Assembly: GCF_030272615.1 (NCBI RefSeq)
Contig: NC_081412.1
Span: 545,670,202 to 545,734,201, forward strand
From: Cryptomeria japonica
Taxonomy: Eukaryota; Streptophyta; Pinopsida; Cupressales; Cupressaceae
Reading direction: 5' to 3'
Length of the DNA: 64,000 nt
Shown: in pieces, positions 45,724 to 57,789 of the stretch
How the letters are laid out: the number at the start of each line of letters is the position of its first letter
How positions within the stretch are numbered: the first letter of the stretch is position 1
Position numbers and translations under genes: made by a program
The notes under the pieces: generated by a model
Told to the model about the DNA's origin: nothing
Databases searched by the model: none
The model's input: only the letters and a program-made list of their open reading frames with translations

Positions 45724-46925
45724 TGTAAAGTGGAAAATTGAACCCTAGTGACTCCCCACCTAACAGAGAGAAAGGAAGTCACTAGGATGGTTTTCACTTT
45801 GAGGAAATTTACATTCAAAAAGAGGGGCTTGAATCTACTAGATCCAAATCCAAGTGAAACAAGGATGTGAATTCCAAGTGGAGTGCAAGGGTTGAAGTGT
45901 AATTTGCCTTCTTTTGTAAATGAGAAAGTTGACTTGTTGACTATGCGCAAAAGAGAGGGAAAATGAGTGAAATGAGGGGATACTAGTTTAGAATCATGAT
46001 GTAACTTTGGATTTGAGCTAATTAGATTGATACAGATCTGCCCTGCAAATTTGGAGAAAATTCGTTGGGACCGTGGCGGGAATGTACATGGTTCTCCATA
46101 AAATCTGTGAAATGAAAAGGGTTCTTTCGTCTCTGCAAATGAAGCCAAAACTTGCAATTAAAGTTGCACACCTGCAACCTACACATAGAAAAGAGAGTAA
46201 AAGGGGGTTGTGGATAGGGGTTTTCCTTAGTCAAACCCCAGTTTAGGAATCAACCTTGAAAAAAAGTAATTGCAAATGCTTGAATGTAAACAATGGAAAT
46301 GTATACCTTGCAGATTTGCAACTTGTCGATGATGATTTTTTTGTTTCTTGAATGTAAATCACAAGTGTTGCATGAAATGGCATGTAACATGACAAAACCC
46401 TAAAACACATATATACTTGCAAATGAATGTTGTAATGTTGCTCCAATGGATGAATGAAGAAGACTTGAATGCTCAAATGCTTGATGATGTATATCTTCGC
46501 CTATGCTTTCTTATGATCCACTTCGCTTGAATTTTGCCTCCCATTCCTCCTTATGAAAATGAGAAAACCAACTCCCTTTTATACATGCCTCTTGAAGATT
46601 AATTCATCTCATAAAAGGTCGACATTAGGGAGATTTAGGATCTCGAAGTGCAGATGGGGTCAGGGGGACCTATCTTGGGGCCACCCTAAGAGGGTGGTAC
46701 TGGGTGCTATGCCCATGTCTTAGGGGGGATAGGGGTGCCACGCCCCTGTCCTGCCCTATCTTGGAGCCCAGACAGGGTCCTGAGACTACCTCAGGGCTCA
46801 AACAGGAAGGGGGCAAGGGGTGAAATTTGAGAAAGAAGTCTCGGTTAGGAAGGAGGATGTTTTTGCCAAGGTGAGGACCTCAAATTTGGTTAAAATTGTA
46901 GGAGGCACAATTTTATGACACTACA
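45724..46925 (-). repeat. 3' LTR of the minus-strand Tat/Ogre-like element
   Basis: 1202 bp, matching 52070-53270 throughout with scattered substitutions and a GC-rich block near 46640-46790. The polypurine tract (on the minus strand, gctaaagtgggggctaaa) adjoins it at 46926-46943. Confidence 0.9.
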
Positions 46926-48138
46926 TTTAGCCCCCACTTTAGCGGGAGTATGGCTTACACCACTACTGCCGGTAAAGTAGAAGAAATATAGATGAAGATG
47001 AGAGATGTAGAGAAAGATCACAAAGAGTATAAGATGTCACTAATCTCGAGGAACCAAGCCCCCAATATTAGGATCTTAAATCACTCAAACATATGCAAGA
47101 GCTCACAAAAAACACAAAAAGGAATAGGACACACAAAACAAAAACAAAGTGCAAAAGACATACAACAAGACAAGACACGAGACGACAAACCAACTAGCCG
47201 AAGAGACCTCGATACTCAGATGTCTCAACAACTAATTAGGACACAAAGACCAATGCCATCACATTAACACAAGCAATCACATAAAAGAGAAAAGCTGACA
47301 TCATCGATGAACCTTCAATAACAAAACTATGGGTTCATGAGAGGAAGAAGAGAGAGGACATGGATACACAATTTGGTGATCCATGAGAAGAAAGGTGAAT
47401 AAGAGAGAAACCATGGACATATCGCCCCTAATACTAGGTGATCCATGGAGAGAAGGACATGGAAATGTAGCCCCAAGAGCCTGTTTGGGTGATCCATGTA
47501 ATGGAGGAGAGTGGGAACACTGTTAGTTCCACCCAACCTCAAGCGCGCATGTGTGCAAGTGAGGTTTGAAGCTCCTCATAGGAGTCTATTCTCGAGTATT
47601 CTACAATGTGTATATAATGTACAATACAAGTGTCAAGAAAGGCATGATATCTCACTCTAAGAGTTTGTGCTCTGGTTTTAAGAATAATCACCTTGCATAA
47701 GAGAAAAGTGGCGTCATCTCGCTCTAAGAATCTGTGCTCTTTTTTCGAGAATGACCCATTGTTCAAGAAAAGAAGAAGTGAAGACATATCTCTCTAAGAG
47801 GTTGTGCTTTGGTTCTGAGAATGACCCACTGTACAAGAGAAAAGTGACAACATCTTGCTCTAAGAGGCTTCCCTCTGGTTCCAAGAATGTCCCACTATAC
47901 AAGAAAAGTGATGACATCTTTCTCTAAGAGGCTGCCCTCTGGTTCCAAGAATGTCCCACTGTACAATGCATGAGAGAAGTATAGTACAAAGGAGTAGTGT
48001 GGGTGCGCCTCCCTTAAGATGTCAACATAGAGTAAGGCTGATATATTAAGGAAATAAGAACAAGGATACCTACCTTCATCACAAAGAAGATATCTGTTAT
48101 GTAACAATGTCATAAATCCAAGCAAGAGAGGGAACACT
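46926..48138 (-). other. Non-coding tail of the minus-strand element
   Basis: Homologous to the tail of the plus-strand element. At 47640-47965 a diverged tandem repeat of about 65-85 bp recurs ('ctctaagaggctgccctctg' and variants followed by ttccaagaatg and cccactgtacaa). Short frames here are not genes. Confidence 0.6.
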
Positions 48139-49271
48139 TGATGAATACTAAGAGGGGAGGGTGAATTAGTATGCCAAAAATCTCTACACTTAAACACTTT
48201 TCAAGACTAACAGTAAATCAGTAAAATAGTTTAGTAGACAAACCGATTAGCACACATGAAAACCAAATAGCAAATAATGCATTCACCCACAGAAGCACAA
48301 ACACCATAACACAAGAGATTTTGACATGGAAACCCAAATGGGAAAAACCACGATGAGATGGAACTCACAAGCAACTATCTGTAGAATAGGAACCATACCA
48401 GTTAAGGTCATACAATGTTCTTTACCAGAACAGATCTTGTTAGGAATCTCAATCTCGGTTAGGAGATAAGTCAGATTAAAGACTACCTTGCTAGAGGATT
48501 TTAGATCCACAAATGTGAACCACCTTGTTAGAGGATTTACAAAAGGCTTTTGGGCCTACCTGGTTAAGGGCTACAGACTTGTCGAAGATGTGAGTAATCA
48601 AAAAGTGAGTGATCTAGCAAATAGCACAAATTGCTTGGTTAGATCCTTAATAGCTCATTCCTAATGCATTCCAACATTACTTCATTCTTCTATACATTCA
48701 TACTCTCTCTGACTCCTCAACCACCTTAAACCCTAGCAACAACATCAACAACAACAACCTAAAACACTAAACATGATGTCCTTATAAAGGAATCTGATTT
48801 CATGTCGATCCAATAGGATTACAATACAATTTCCTAGGTTCAAAGCATCTAGATGTATCTGGTAACACGACACAAAAAGCGTCATTAAAGTGTCAGCACC
48901 ATCAAACAATCGGTGGATGGTAACTCATCACAAAATGTCAGTTGGTAACTCATCACAGAGTATTACCGGTTCATACAAAATACCGGTTCAAGCAAAATGT
49001 CGGTTGCCGGTTTGACAAAATGAAGACTGGGAAATATGTGTTCTGCCACTTTGGTCCTTCGTGCCGCTTGAGATCCTCGAACCGCTTGGGGTCAACATAC
49101 CGCTTCAGATCGGTAATTACTTTCTGCAAAACACCAATAGTCTAAGGACTATAATGCATCATACCGGTTGGAACAATTGCCGGTTGAGCATAACTCATAC
49201 ATAAAAGTAGTTTCAATGCAAGTGTGTGTCCATCAATGACAATCACAACATAATCATCAAAAATGCCAACA
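48139..49271 (-). mobile_element. Copia-like solo LTR nested in the minus-strand element
   Basis: On the minus strand the 1133-bp segment begins TGTTGGCATT, contains gattgtcattgatgg near the start, and ends close to attcaccctcccctct, like the solo LTR at 4911-6430. The flanks are ACACT (48134-48138) and ATACT (49272-49276), one base apart. The sister element keeps the unoccupied site near 40680-40720 (read inverted: ...ttacactctttaagcaagg...), which confirms both boundaries and that ACACT is the original duplication. There is no internal region, so it is a solo LTR. Confidence 0.85.
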
Positions 49272-49276
49272 ATACT

Positions 49277-50920
49277 CTTCAGGCAAGGATAAGATAGTTG
49301 AAAAGAGATTTCTTGTTGTAAGTGTAAAGGTGATCCTTGGAGGAGAAGAAATCTTTGTTCAAAAGGCATCTACCCCCAAGAGGAGTTGTCTTAGACAAAT
49401 ATGACATCTTCAGGAATGAAGAAAAGGAGAGAACAAGAATTCAATCCTTCCTCCTATTTATAGGTGAAAGGGATTCGTGATGAAGGATGACTCACATTTA
49501 GCCCCAAGAGGGATGGGTGAATTTATCATAGATATACATTACCAAGTGTGAAACGAGGTTGTAGTCAAGGACTGACACCTCTTGTATAAGAGAGAACCCT
49601 TGAGAAAACAACCAACAATTTTACACAAGGAATGCCATCAAGTAATAAATATCACACCATCCACACAATAGGGAAAAGTGGATCCTTATAGAGGTTGTAG
49701 TCAAGGACTGACACCTCTTGTATAAGAGAGAACCCTTGAGAAAACAACCAACAATTTTACACAAGGAATGCCATCAAGTAATAAATATCACACCATCCAC
49801 ACAATAGGAAAAAGTGGATCCTTAGAGAGGTTGTAGTCAAGGACTAACACCTCTTGTATAAGAGAGAACCCTTGAGAAAACAACCAATAATTTTAGACAA
49901 GGAATGCCATCAAGTAATAAATATCACACCATCCACACAATAGGGAAAAGTTGATCCTTAGATCTAAAGAGAGAAGGAGAGAGATCATTTCCCCCCAAGT
50001 CTAGGACAATGTGAAGAATTACACAACTCCGAGAGAGATATTGCTCATAAAAGACATAACATTTCAAGCAAGGAATACATCCTAACCAAGGAACAAACAT
50101 ACGCTCGCATGAAGAATAACTCCATTCAAGAAAGGACATAAGTTATGTATAACACAATAGAAGAGGTAATTTTCAAAGAGAAAGAAAGAAGAAGATTCAT
50201 AAAATTTCTCTGAGGAGAGATTGTTTATAATAAACATACTGCTTCAAGCAAGGAGAAGATCCCACTCACGGAACAGACATGCGCTCGCATGAAGGAATAC
50301 TCCATGCAAGAAAGGGCATCAAGTTTATGAATAATGTACTCCATAAAGAAAATAGTGAAACCTTAGAAAGAGAAAAAGGAATATTCTTGCCCCCCAAGCA
50401 TAGAGACAAGAATAAATAGATTATTATGTTGCTCACTAAGTATGATTGCACCTGAAATTGTACCACCACGAATGACAAGGAGCCCCCCAATAGGTAGGCT
50501 AACAATGTCACATAGTGAGGAGCAAAATAATAGAAACTTGAATGTTATTTTAAATGATCATGATGAACATGCCATTCATCATCATATGTTATTTTTAACA
50601 TGGCTGAATCAATTTCAAGATCTGTGTTAAGAGAAAAATTTGGAATATGAAATTCAGGCATCTTAGACTTTCTAGAAAAGGTAGGAGTAAAATCTAAGGA
50701 CCCCCAATCATCCTATAAGAGTTCTTCTTTAGGAACTTCTTTGGTAGGAGATGGTGTATTTGAGTGAATTGAAGAGAGAATTGTAGGAACTAAGAAAGCA
50801 TATGATGCTTCACTTATGTTCTGATCAACTACCTCATTAGTATATGTGTAAGGCACAACATGATAATCAAGAATAATTTTTGGTTTTGTAGGAACATGAA
50901 TGGAATTGATTTAATTTTTG
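49277..50920 (-). other. Tail of the minus-strand element with a decayed ORF2 piece
   Basis: Mostly non-coding and homologous to 40023-40700 of the plus-strand element. On the minus strand near 50720-50640 it encodes DDWGSLDF.PTF, the same text as in the second ORF of that element, but the G-patch is not recognisable. The tandem repeat at 49555-49962 lies here. Confidence 0.6.
49555..49962. repeat. Three tandem copies of a 136-bp unit
   Basis: Copies start with gaggttgtagtcaaggacta/g at 49555, 49691 and 49827. They are nearly identical (a few substitutions), so the expansion is recent relative to the element. The plus-strand sister has a single copy of this segment near 40395-40440. Confidence 0.93.
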
Positions 50921-51397
50921 TTAGGCTCTTGATTTTTGGCAGAGAGCATTATGATGAGAAATAATATCATCCTCTTGTTCTAAGGTATCTCTATATTCAA
51001 GAAACTCATTAGGAAAAGGACTAACATATGTAATGAATGCTTCATCTTTAGAGGGAAGATCATGAAAAGAAGGTATGGTATCACTAGGATAAGTAGCCAT
51101 AATATCATCCCCTTGCGCCAAATAATTCTTATGAGGGAGGTGATTTTTAGGAGAAGAAGGAACACAATTCTCCAAAGATTCATCTTTAGGAGGGAGATCT
51201 TTGAAAGAAGTGTCCATAGTCCCTTTTTGCACCAATGTGCCCTCATTAATGAGATTAATGTTGGGACAGGGTAAATCATAGCTATGAATGAAAGGGAGAA
51301 CTAAACTATCATCATATGCATGAAAGGGAACATCATGAACATCTTTAATGTAACTCAAAATTGAATTAGAAAAATAAGATAGGAACTCCATATGCAC
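50921..51397 (-). pseudogene. Gag-like fragment of the minus-strand element
   Basis: 158 codons beginning MHMEFLSYFSNSILSYIKDV. It contains the acidic modules seen in the plus-strand ORF, for example TMDTSFKDLPPKDESLENCV against TSFKDLLPKHESLEKYV, and GDDIMATYPSDTI against DDIIPTFPSDGI. It is much shorter than the 670-codon homologue because the middle part and the protease are missing. No enzymatic motif remains. Confidence 0.75.
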
Positions 51398-52069
51398 TTA
51401 TGATCAAACAAGAAACTCGTGTCATTTAACCATAATAATGTTCACCTCATACATGCATAGAAAATTGAATAAAGGAGGGAAAATGGAATTTGAATTGGAG
51501 ATTTGAAATTTGAATTTGTGTTCGACCTTAGAGGGTGTTAAAATTGATAAAGTACACCAATTTTCTAGATTTGAGCATAAAAATATAGTCAATTCTGTCT
51601 CTCGAAATTTCGAGAAAAAAACCAAGGACCATGGCAAAAGTGCACATGGTCCGACCAACTTTTTTCAAAATTTCCAGGGATGATAGAAATTATGATTTTA
51701 ATGTAGAATCCAAAAAAAATAAATGATTTGGAGATGTCTAGATCGGTCAAACTTGCAGTCAAAGGTCAAAAATAAAAGAATCTTAAAAATTAGGGTTTTA
51801 TGATTTAACCACTGAATTTTCAGAATAAAGAGATAGATTTGAATTGCAATGTTGAAATAGAAATCAGATCTGAAAACAAGTAATTAAAATTTTGCATTTC
51901 ACAAGCTTAATTTCCTCAAAATGAAAAATTAGGGTGTTTATGCAATTAACCTCTCAAATTTGCAAAAAGATCAAACTTGGAAATGAAACTTTGAAATTCA
52001 AATTGCAATTATTTAGATCTAACAAATAAGAAATCAGAATTAAGATGTAGGATGTCAGGCTCCCCAAAA
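51398..52069 (-). other. 5' leader of the minus-strand element
   Basis: Sequence between the 5' LTR (52070-53270) and the gag-like fragment. The bases next to the LTR, read on the minus strand as ttttggggagcctgacatcc, occupy the primer-binding position. The tRNA is not assignable. No gene is visible. Confidence 0.5.
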
Positions 52070-53270
52070 TGTAAAGTGGAAAATTGAACCCTAGTGACTC
52101 CCCACCTAGGAGAGAGAAAGGAAGTCACTAGGATGGTTTTCACTTGGAGGAACTTTACATTCAAAAGAGGGGCTTGAATCCACTAGATCCAAATCCAAGG
52201 GAAACAAGGATGTGAATTCCAAGTGGATTGCAAGGGTTGAAGTGTGATTTGCCCTCTTTTGTAAATGAGAAAGTTGACTTGTTGACTATACGAAAAAGAG
52301 AGGGGAAATGAGTCAAATGAGGGGCTACCAGTTTATAATCATGTTGTAACTTCGGATTTGAGCTAATTAGACTGATATGGATCTGCCCTGCAAATTCGAA
52401 GAAAATTCGTCGGCACCATGGTGGGAATGTACATGGTCCTCTATAAAATCCGCGAAACGAAAAGGGTTCTTCCGTCTCTGCAAATGAATCCCAAACCTGC
52501 AATTAAAATTGAGCACTTGCAACCTACACACAAAAAAGAGAGGAAAAGGGGGTTGTGGATAGGGGTTTGCCTTAGTCAAACCCCGATTGAGGAATCAACC
52601 TTGAAAAAACGTAATTGCAAATGCTTGAATGTAAACAATGGAAATGTATACCTTGTAAATTTGCAACTTGTCGATGATGATTGCTTTGCTTCTTGAATGT
52701 AAATCACAAGTGTTGCATGAAATGGCATGTAACATGACAAAACCCTAACACACATATATGCTTGCAAATGAATGTTGTGATGTTGCTCCAATGGATGAAT
52801 GAAGAAGACTTGAATGCTCAAATGCTTGATGATGTATATCTTTGCCTATGCTTTCTTATGAACCACTTCACTTGAATTTTTCCTCCCATTCCTCCTTATG
52901 CAAATGAGAAAACCAAATCCCTTTTATACATGCCTCTTGAAGAATAATTCATCTCATAAAAGGCCTACATCGGGGATATTTAGGATCCCGAAGTGTAGAT
53001 GGGGTCAGGGGGACCTATCTTGGGGCCACCCTAAGAGGGTGGGATAGGGGTACCATGCCCCTGTCCAAGGGGGATAGGGGTGCCATGCCCTTGTCCTGCC
53101 CTATCTTGGGGCCCAGACAGGGTCTTGAGGCTACCTCAAGGCTCAAACAGGAAGCGGGCAAGGGATGAAAAGGTAGAAAGAAGTCTCAGTTTGGAAGGAG
53201 GATGTTGACGCCAAGGTGAGGACCAAAAATGTGGTTAAAATTGTAGGAGGTGCAATTTTATGACACTACA
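52070..53270 (-). repeat. 5' LTR of the minus-strand Tat/Ogre-like element
   Basis: Starts, on the minus strand, TGTAGTGTCATAAAATTG at 53270 and ends CCACTTTACA at 52070. The partner is 45724-46925. The open frames in it duplicate those in the other LTR and are not genes. Confidence 0.9.
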
Positions 53271-55888
53271 ATAACTCCTTGTCTCTAAGTCCTAGTCCAC
53301 CTCCGTCTTTTGGACTATAGAGCTTCTCCTAGGCTATAAGTGCAAATTTCTTCTTGTCTACCAGTGCTTGCTAAAAAAAAGTTCTGAGCTTTTGGTCCAA
53401 TTTCCTTTTCACTCCTTTCGGCAATGGAAAACAAGTCATCTAGTATTGGGGAAGGGCAAAGAGTACATAACGAAGCATAATTACTCTACCAGCTGCTGAC
53501 AACCATTTGCCCTTCCAATTTTGGAGTTTTTTTATCAAGCTTGGTTAGAATATGCCCCCAAAGATTGGATTACCTTTTCCCTTTATCTAATGGAAGGCCT
53601 AGGTATTTACAGGGAAGCATTCCTAATTGAAAGCCTAGAATTCTAGCAATAACTTTACTTATCTTCTCTTCCGTGTTGAAAAAGAACAAGTTTATTTTTT
53701 CCTTATTGACCACTTGTCCTGAAGCTCTGGGGAACCAGTCTAGCATAAATTTAAAATTTCTAGCTTCTGCCAGACCGCTTTCACCAAATAGTAAGGTGTT
53801 GTTGGCAAATTGTTGATGTGTGATAGGGGGAATACTGCTAGAGATTTTAATTCCGGCAATATTGCTCAAATCCTGAGATTTTTGAATGGTCCTACCTAAG
53901 GCTTCTTCCATTATGATGAAAAGGAAGGGTGATAATGTGTCACCTTGTCTCAAACCTCGTGACATTTCAAAGAAGCCCTTTGGTGTTCCATTGACTAGGA
54001 TTGAGATTTTGGGACTTGAAATGCATTCAAAGATTAAGTTAATCCAAGCTCTGCTAAAACTGAAAGCTTCTAAACATTTGCAAAGGAATCTCTAATTAAC
54101 CATATCATATGCCTTCCTTATATCTAGTTTAATGAACATACTAGCTTGATGATTGTGTTGAACAGAGTGTATTGCCTCCTCTGCTATAATGACTCCATCA
54201 TAGATGGACCTACCAGGAACAAATCCTGATTGTTCTTCCGAAATGATGCTTGACAGCAAAAGTTTAAGTTGATTAGCTAGGACTTTTGAGAAAATCTTGT
54301 AGATAGTATTACAAAGTGAAATAGGTCTAAGATCGTTCATACTATCCACATTCTCTTTTTTAGGGATGAGGGCTAAGAAAGTGTGATTTATTTCCTTAAT
54401 AAATCTACCCGGTCGTCTTGCTCCTTCCAAGGCGTCTACCAAATCATCACCTAAAATATGCCAACATTTCTAGAAGAAACATGTTGGAAATCCATCCGGT
54501 CCTGGGGCCTTATCCAGATGAAGTTGGAATAGAGCCTCTTCTATCTCCTATTTGGCAAAGTTTAGATTTAGGAGTAAATTTTGACTATCATCAATAATTT
54601 TGGGGATGTTGTTAATCAAATGGGATTGAGCTGCCAAATCAGAGATAAGTTCTTTGCTTAGTAAGTTGTGGAAGAAAGACACCGCTTCTGATGTTATACT
54701 TTCAGGATTGTCTTAACATTACCCTTGCCTTGCTTCTAATATGGGTTAATTTATTGATTCTACTTCTAGTTTTTGCTATAGCATGGAAAAAATTAGTATT
54801 ATGGTCTCCTTCTGAGATCCAGGTTGCCCTTGATTTCTGCCTCCAAAAACATTCCTCCTTTGTCAGAATTTCTTCATGTTTACGGAGGAGCTCTTTTTCT
54901 AACATGAAGCTATTTTGATCCATACCTTCCCTGATAACTTTTTCGTTAAGTTAGGCTAAGGAAACTTCTATATCTATCTTAGAAGCAAAGATATCTCCAA
55001 ACCAATCCTTGCTCCACTGGATAAGTTTACTCTTAATATGTTTAATTTTAGTGACAACACGATATAATTTTGACCCCAAAACTTCTACTTCTTTCCACCA
55101 TTTTAAAATATTTTTTAAGAAAGATTCATTTTTTATCCACATTTTCTCAAACTTGAAAGGGCACTTCTTAGGTTTAACCTCCTCCTCAGTGATTAAATGG
55201 TCTGGAGAGTGGTCAAAACCTGAAATGGGAAGAATGGAATCCTTGAAAAGATAGTTGAAGGCTAGGATGTCTCCTCTAAATAGAAACCTATCTAGCCTTT
55301 CCGCAATATTACTAAATCATTGCCTTCTGTTATTCCAAGTGAAGGTGCCATTATCAGTTTTTATATCTATCATGTTGTGAGTATTAATCCAGTCTTTGAA
55401 ATCTATCAGAGCTTGGGGTTCTCTTCTCAGTTGGCTCACTTTCTTAGAGAGATCAAAGATAGAATTGAAGTCCCCTCCTAAAAAATAGTTCCACTCTAGA
55501 TTGGAAGTTGACACCGATCCTACTTCTTGCCACACTGTTGCTTCTCATGTGTCAAAATGGGACCATAAATATTAAAAAGAACAAAGTTTAAGTTACAACT
55601 CAGATGCTTGACAGAAACAACCATCCAATACTTGTTACTGGCTATCATATTGATTACAACTCGCCTAGGATCTCATATAATTCCCAAGCCCCCTGAGGCA
55701 CCTACCGCAGGTATTACTTCCCATTCTATGTGACCTAGTTTCTTTTTGAAGACTCCAATCTCAAATTGATTGAGTGTTGTTTCTTGGATTAAGGTTAGTT
55801 CTGGTTTTGAGGCAAGGATGCAATGCTTTAGTATGCGTTTCTTGTTAGGAGCGTTCAGGCCTCTAACATTCCACGTTAGAACCTTCAT
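53271..55888 (-). pseudogene. LINE ORF2, 5' and central part: endonuclease and reverse transcriptase
   Basis: The ATG at 55888 opens MKVLTWNVRGLNAPNKKR, the start of an APE-type endonuclease. QETTLNQ and a later GGDFNSI (55460-55490) carry its catalytic motifs. The linker 55142-54702 is charged. Reverse transcriptase follows: ALIPKKENVDSMNDLRPISL and SGFVPGRSI near 54440-54200, motif A FIKLDIRKAYDMVN near 54110, and motif B SRGLRQGDTLSPFLFI at 53965. Motif C reads FANNTLLFGE where FADD is required. Both aspartates are replaced by asparagine, so the enzyme is dead. The frame is broken into at least six pieces. The protein continues at 45723 beyond the LTR element. ORF2 would nick the target and copy LINE RNA by target-primed reverse transcription. 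Confidence 0.92.
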
Positions 55889-56199
55889 GACTGAGTGGGA
55901 AGGAACTTCCCCTTCCCTACATTCATGATTGATGCTATTTTCTCTTGCCCAAAAACTTACCCATCCTTATTTCTAAGCTCAACTATGGATTTCCTGCCTT
56001 TCTTTTTTGGAATCGAGCCACAATCTGGTTTCATCTTCCTCCCTAAATAAAACCCTAACCCCAACTTGTTCTCACCTAAGGATTAATCCTCATTCTTGGG
56101 GGTTTGATTCCCCAACAGAACTGCATCAACTTCATCTATGGTAGTGAATCGGTCAAAGGGACAATCCATCCCTAAGATAGGATCCAAACCATTTTTTAC

Positions 56200-57789
56200 C
56201 TAGTCAATAGCAACATTCTTATTGATCTCTATTTGTTGTTCTAATAAATTTAACTGCTCCTGCACATCGGCTTTAAATTCCTCTGCACCAATCAACAGAT
56301 TTTGTAACTCTGTTTTACTATTAAGCCATTCTATCCTCTTATCCCTATTCTTACTAGAGTCTATACTTCTACTAATACTGCAGGCTCCATCATCTGAGAT
56401 TCTTCGAGCCTTAACTATATCTAAAATAGGGGTTGCTTCAACTATCAGAGGAGAGGGTTCATTATTAGGGTTATCAGATGAAATTTTCTTGGCTTGTGAG
56501 CTCCTTGAGTTCCTGGCTATTGAGAGAGACTTGCTTCGGAACTTGCTTTGATTTTCTACTGCCTTTTCAAAGTTTGTTGGAGTCCTAGAGGGTGACTTAA
56601 CATCTACAGGATTTTGACTTGACATTTCTTTCTTATTTGAAACATTTGTAGTTGATATAGAGTCCCCATTGTCAGAATCGTGTTTGTCCACAAGGGATTT
56701 GCATAGGAAAATGTTGGAGGCTATGATTTCTCCTTCGTAAAAGGAGGGATTAATAGTCCACTTACCTGCTTCTGAAACTATCTCATTTGGACCTAGAAGT
56801 GGGTTTTGAGTGTCAAACTGAATGAGAAGCTTAATATATTTTGCTAGATCTTTATGCAGACCTTCGAGCCCTATAAATTCACCTAAATGCGAGCCTATAA
56901 ATTCCATGATTGCGGGAAATGGAATTCAACTGGTAGAGGACCTATGTTAACCCATCTAGCAATTTTCTTAGGTTGAAAAGTTTGAGGGTTAAAATCTGGT
57001 ATCCATTCAAAACACCGAAATACATATTCTTCAATCAGATTCACTTCATGTTTCAAAATTTCTTTTTTAATTTCATTATTAGCACAAGTGATAAGGAAGA
57101 AATTTGAACCTAGGTTTGTTATCCATACCTGATTTGAAAATTCTTCATTCCACCATCCTTTCATTTCTTCGAAAATTTGAGGTTAACCATTCCATGAGAC
57201 AATGATGCCCTTGTTATGGAAATAACCATAATATTCAAGCAATGGATCTGAGGGCATCCTAATACTCTATTTTAATCGACAACTTATCTTGATGAAATTC
57301 ATGATCGGAAACCCTTGCCTTTAGAGGTGCTGGTTTTTTTTCTATAATGGGATGAGAAGGACAAGGTTTTCTTCTAGGGTTAGGAAAAACCCTAGGGCTA
57401 TTACGGTTGCTCAACAAATTTTTATTAACCTGCCAAAGAGGGCTTGACTGAGGCCTAAAAGATTTGATATTTTCTACCCTTAGCCACCTTTCATTCAGGA
57501 TCTTTCTATAATTTCGAGCATTCCTCACAGAGCTATTGGCAATGCTAGATGAGTTGGGGAGAGATGACAAGAAACACACATATTTGGTGCCATGTAGAAG
57601 AGGGTCGCCCAGATTTTTAGAACCAACATCATGATCCCTCTGGGATTGCAATCTCCTCTTGGCTTTCTTTCCCAAGACCACCTACCACTCTCCTTCCTCA
57701 TCGTTTTGCATCGGAGCACTTTTAACAATAGGGAAAGTGGAAATTCGCATGACCGAAAAATTGCAGAAAAATGTTATGGCTTGAGACAT
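56200..57789 (-). pseudogene. LINE ORF1 with DUF4283-like domain
   Basis: The ATG at 57789 starts MSQAITFFCNFSVMRIS, runs through MQNDEEGEW, then a TAG where WW would be expected, and continues VVLGKKAKRRLQSQRDHD. After further breaks the segment 57164-56895 (VWITNLGSNFFLITCANNE, WIPDFNPQTFQPKKIARWV) and 56907-56700 (IGSHLGEFIGLEGLHKD) match the DUF4283 region of plant L1 ORF1 proteins, which bind LINE RNA. The tail to 56200 is Ser/Lys-rich and ends in a Glu/Leu-rich possible coiled coil (ELQNLLIGAEEFKADVQEQL). No zinc knuckle is visible. ORF1 precedes ORF2 (55888) in the same direction, with about 0.3 kb between. It is broken by at least two frameshifts and several stops. Confidence 0.85.

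Larger units (their letters stand above)
45724..53270 (-). mobile_element. Minus-strand Tat/Ogre-like non-autonomous element
   Basis: Two direct LTRs (45724-46925 and 52070-53270, about 1.2 kb) bound a 5.1-kb interior. On the minus strand they start TGTAGTGTCATAAAATT and end CCACTTTACA. The flanks are GTAAC (45719-45723) and ATAAC (53271-53275), one base apart. LINE frame continuity (KELQNKALGAKLVW) shows GTAAC is the original. The interior holds a fragment of the acidic gag-like ORF, a piece matching DDWGSLDF of the plus-strand element, and a long non-coding tail with tandem repeats. No reverse transcriptase or integrase is present. It is a relative of 34823-43306 with different LTRs. Confidence 0.88.

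Noticed and set aside
45675-46476. Minus-strand frames of 70-160 codons repeated at 52161-52821
   Set aside because: LTR sequence of the minus-strand element. The 160-codon frame is an accidental join of LTR and LINE sequence across the insertion boundary.
49555-49962. Possible CRISPR array
   Set aside because: The 136-bp units are directly adjacent without unique spacers, and the context is a plant retroelement.
57259-57728. Basic, Arg/Ser-rich frames as separate host genes
   Set aside because: They are parts of LINE ORF1 in shifted frames, in line with the ORF1-ORF2 order.
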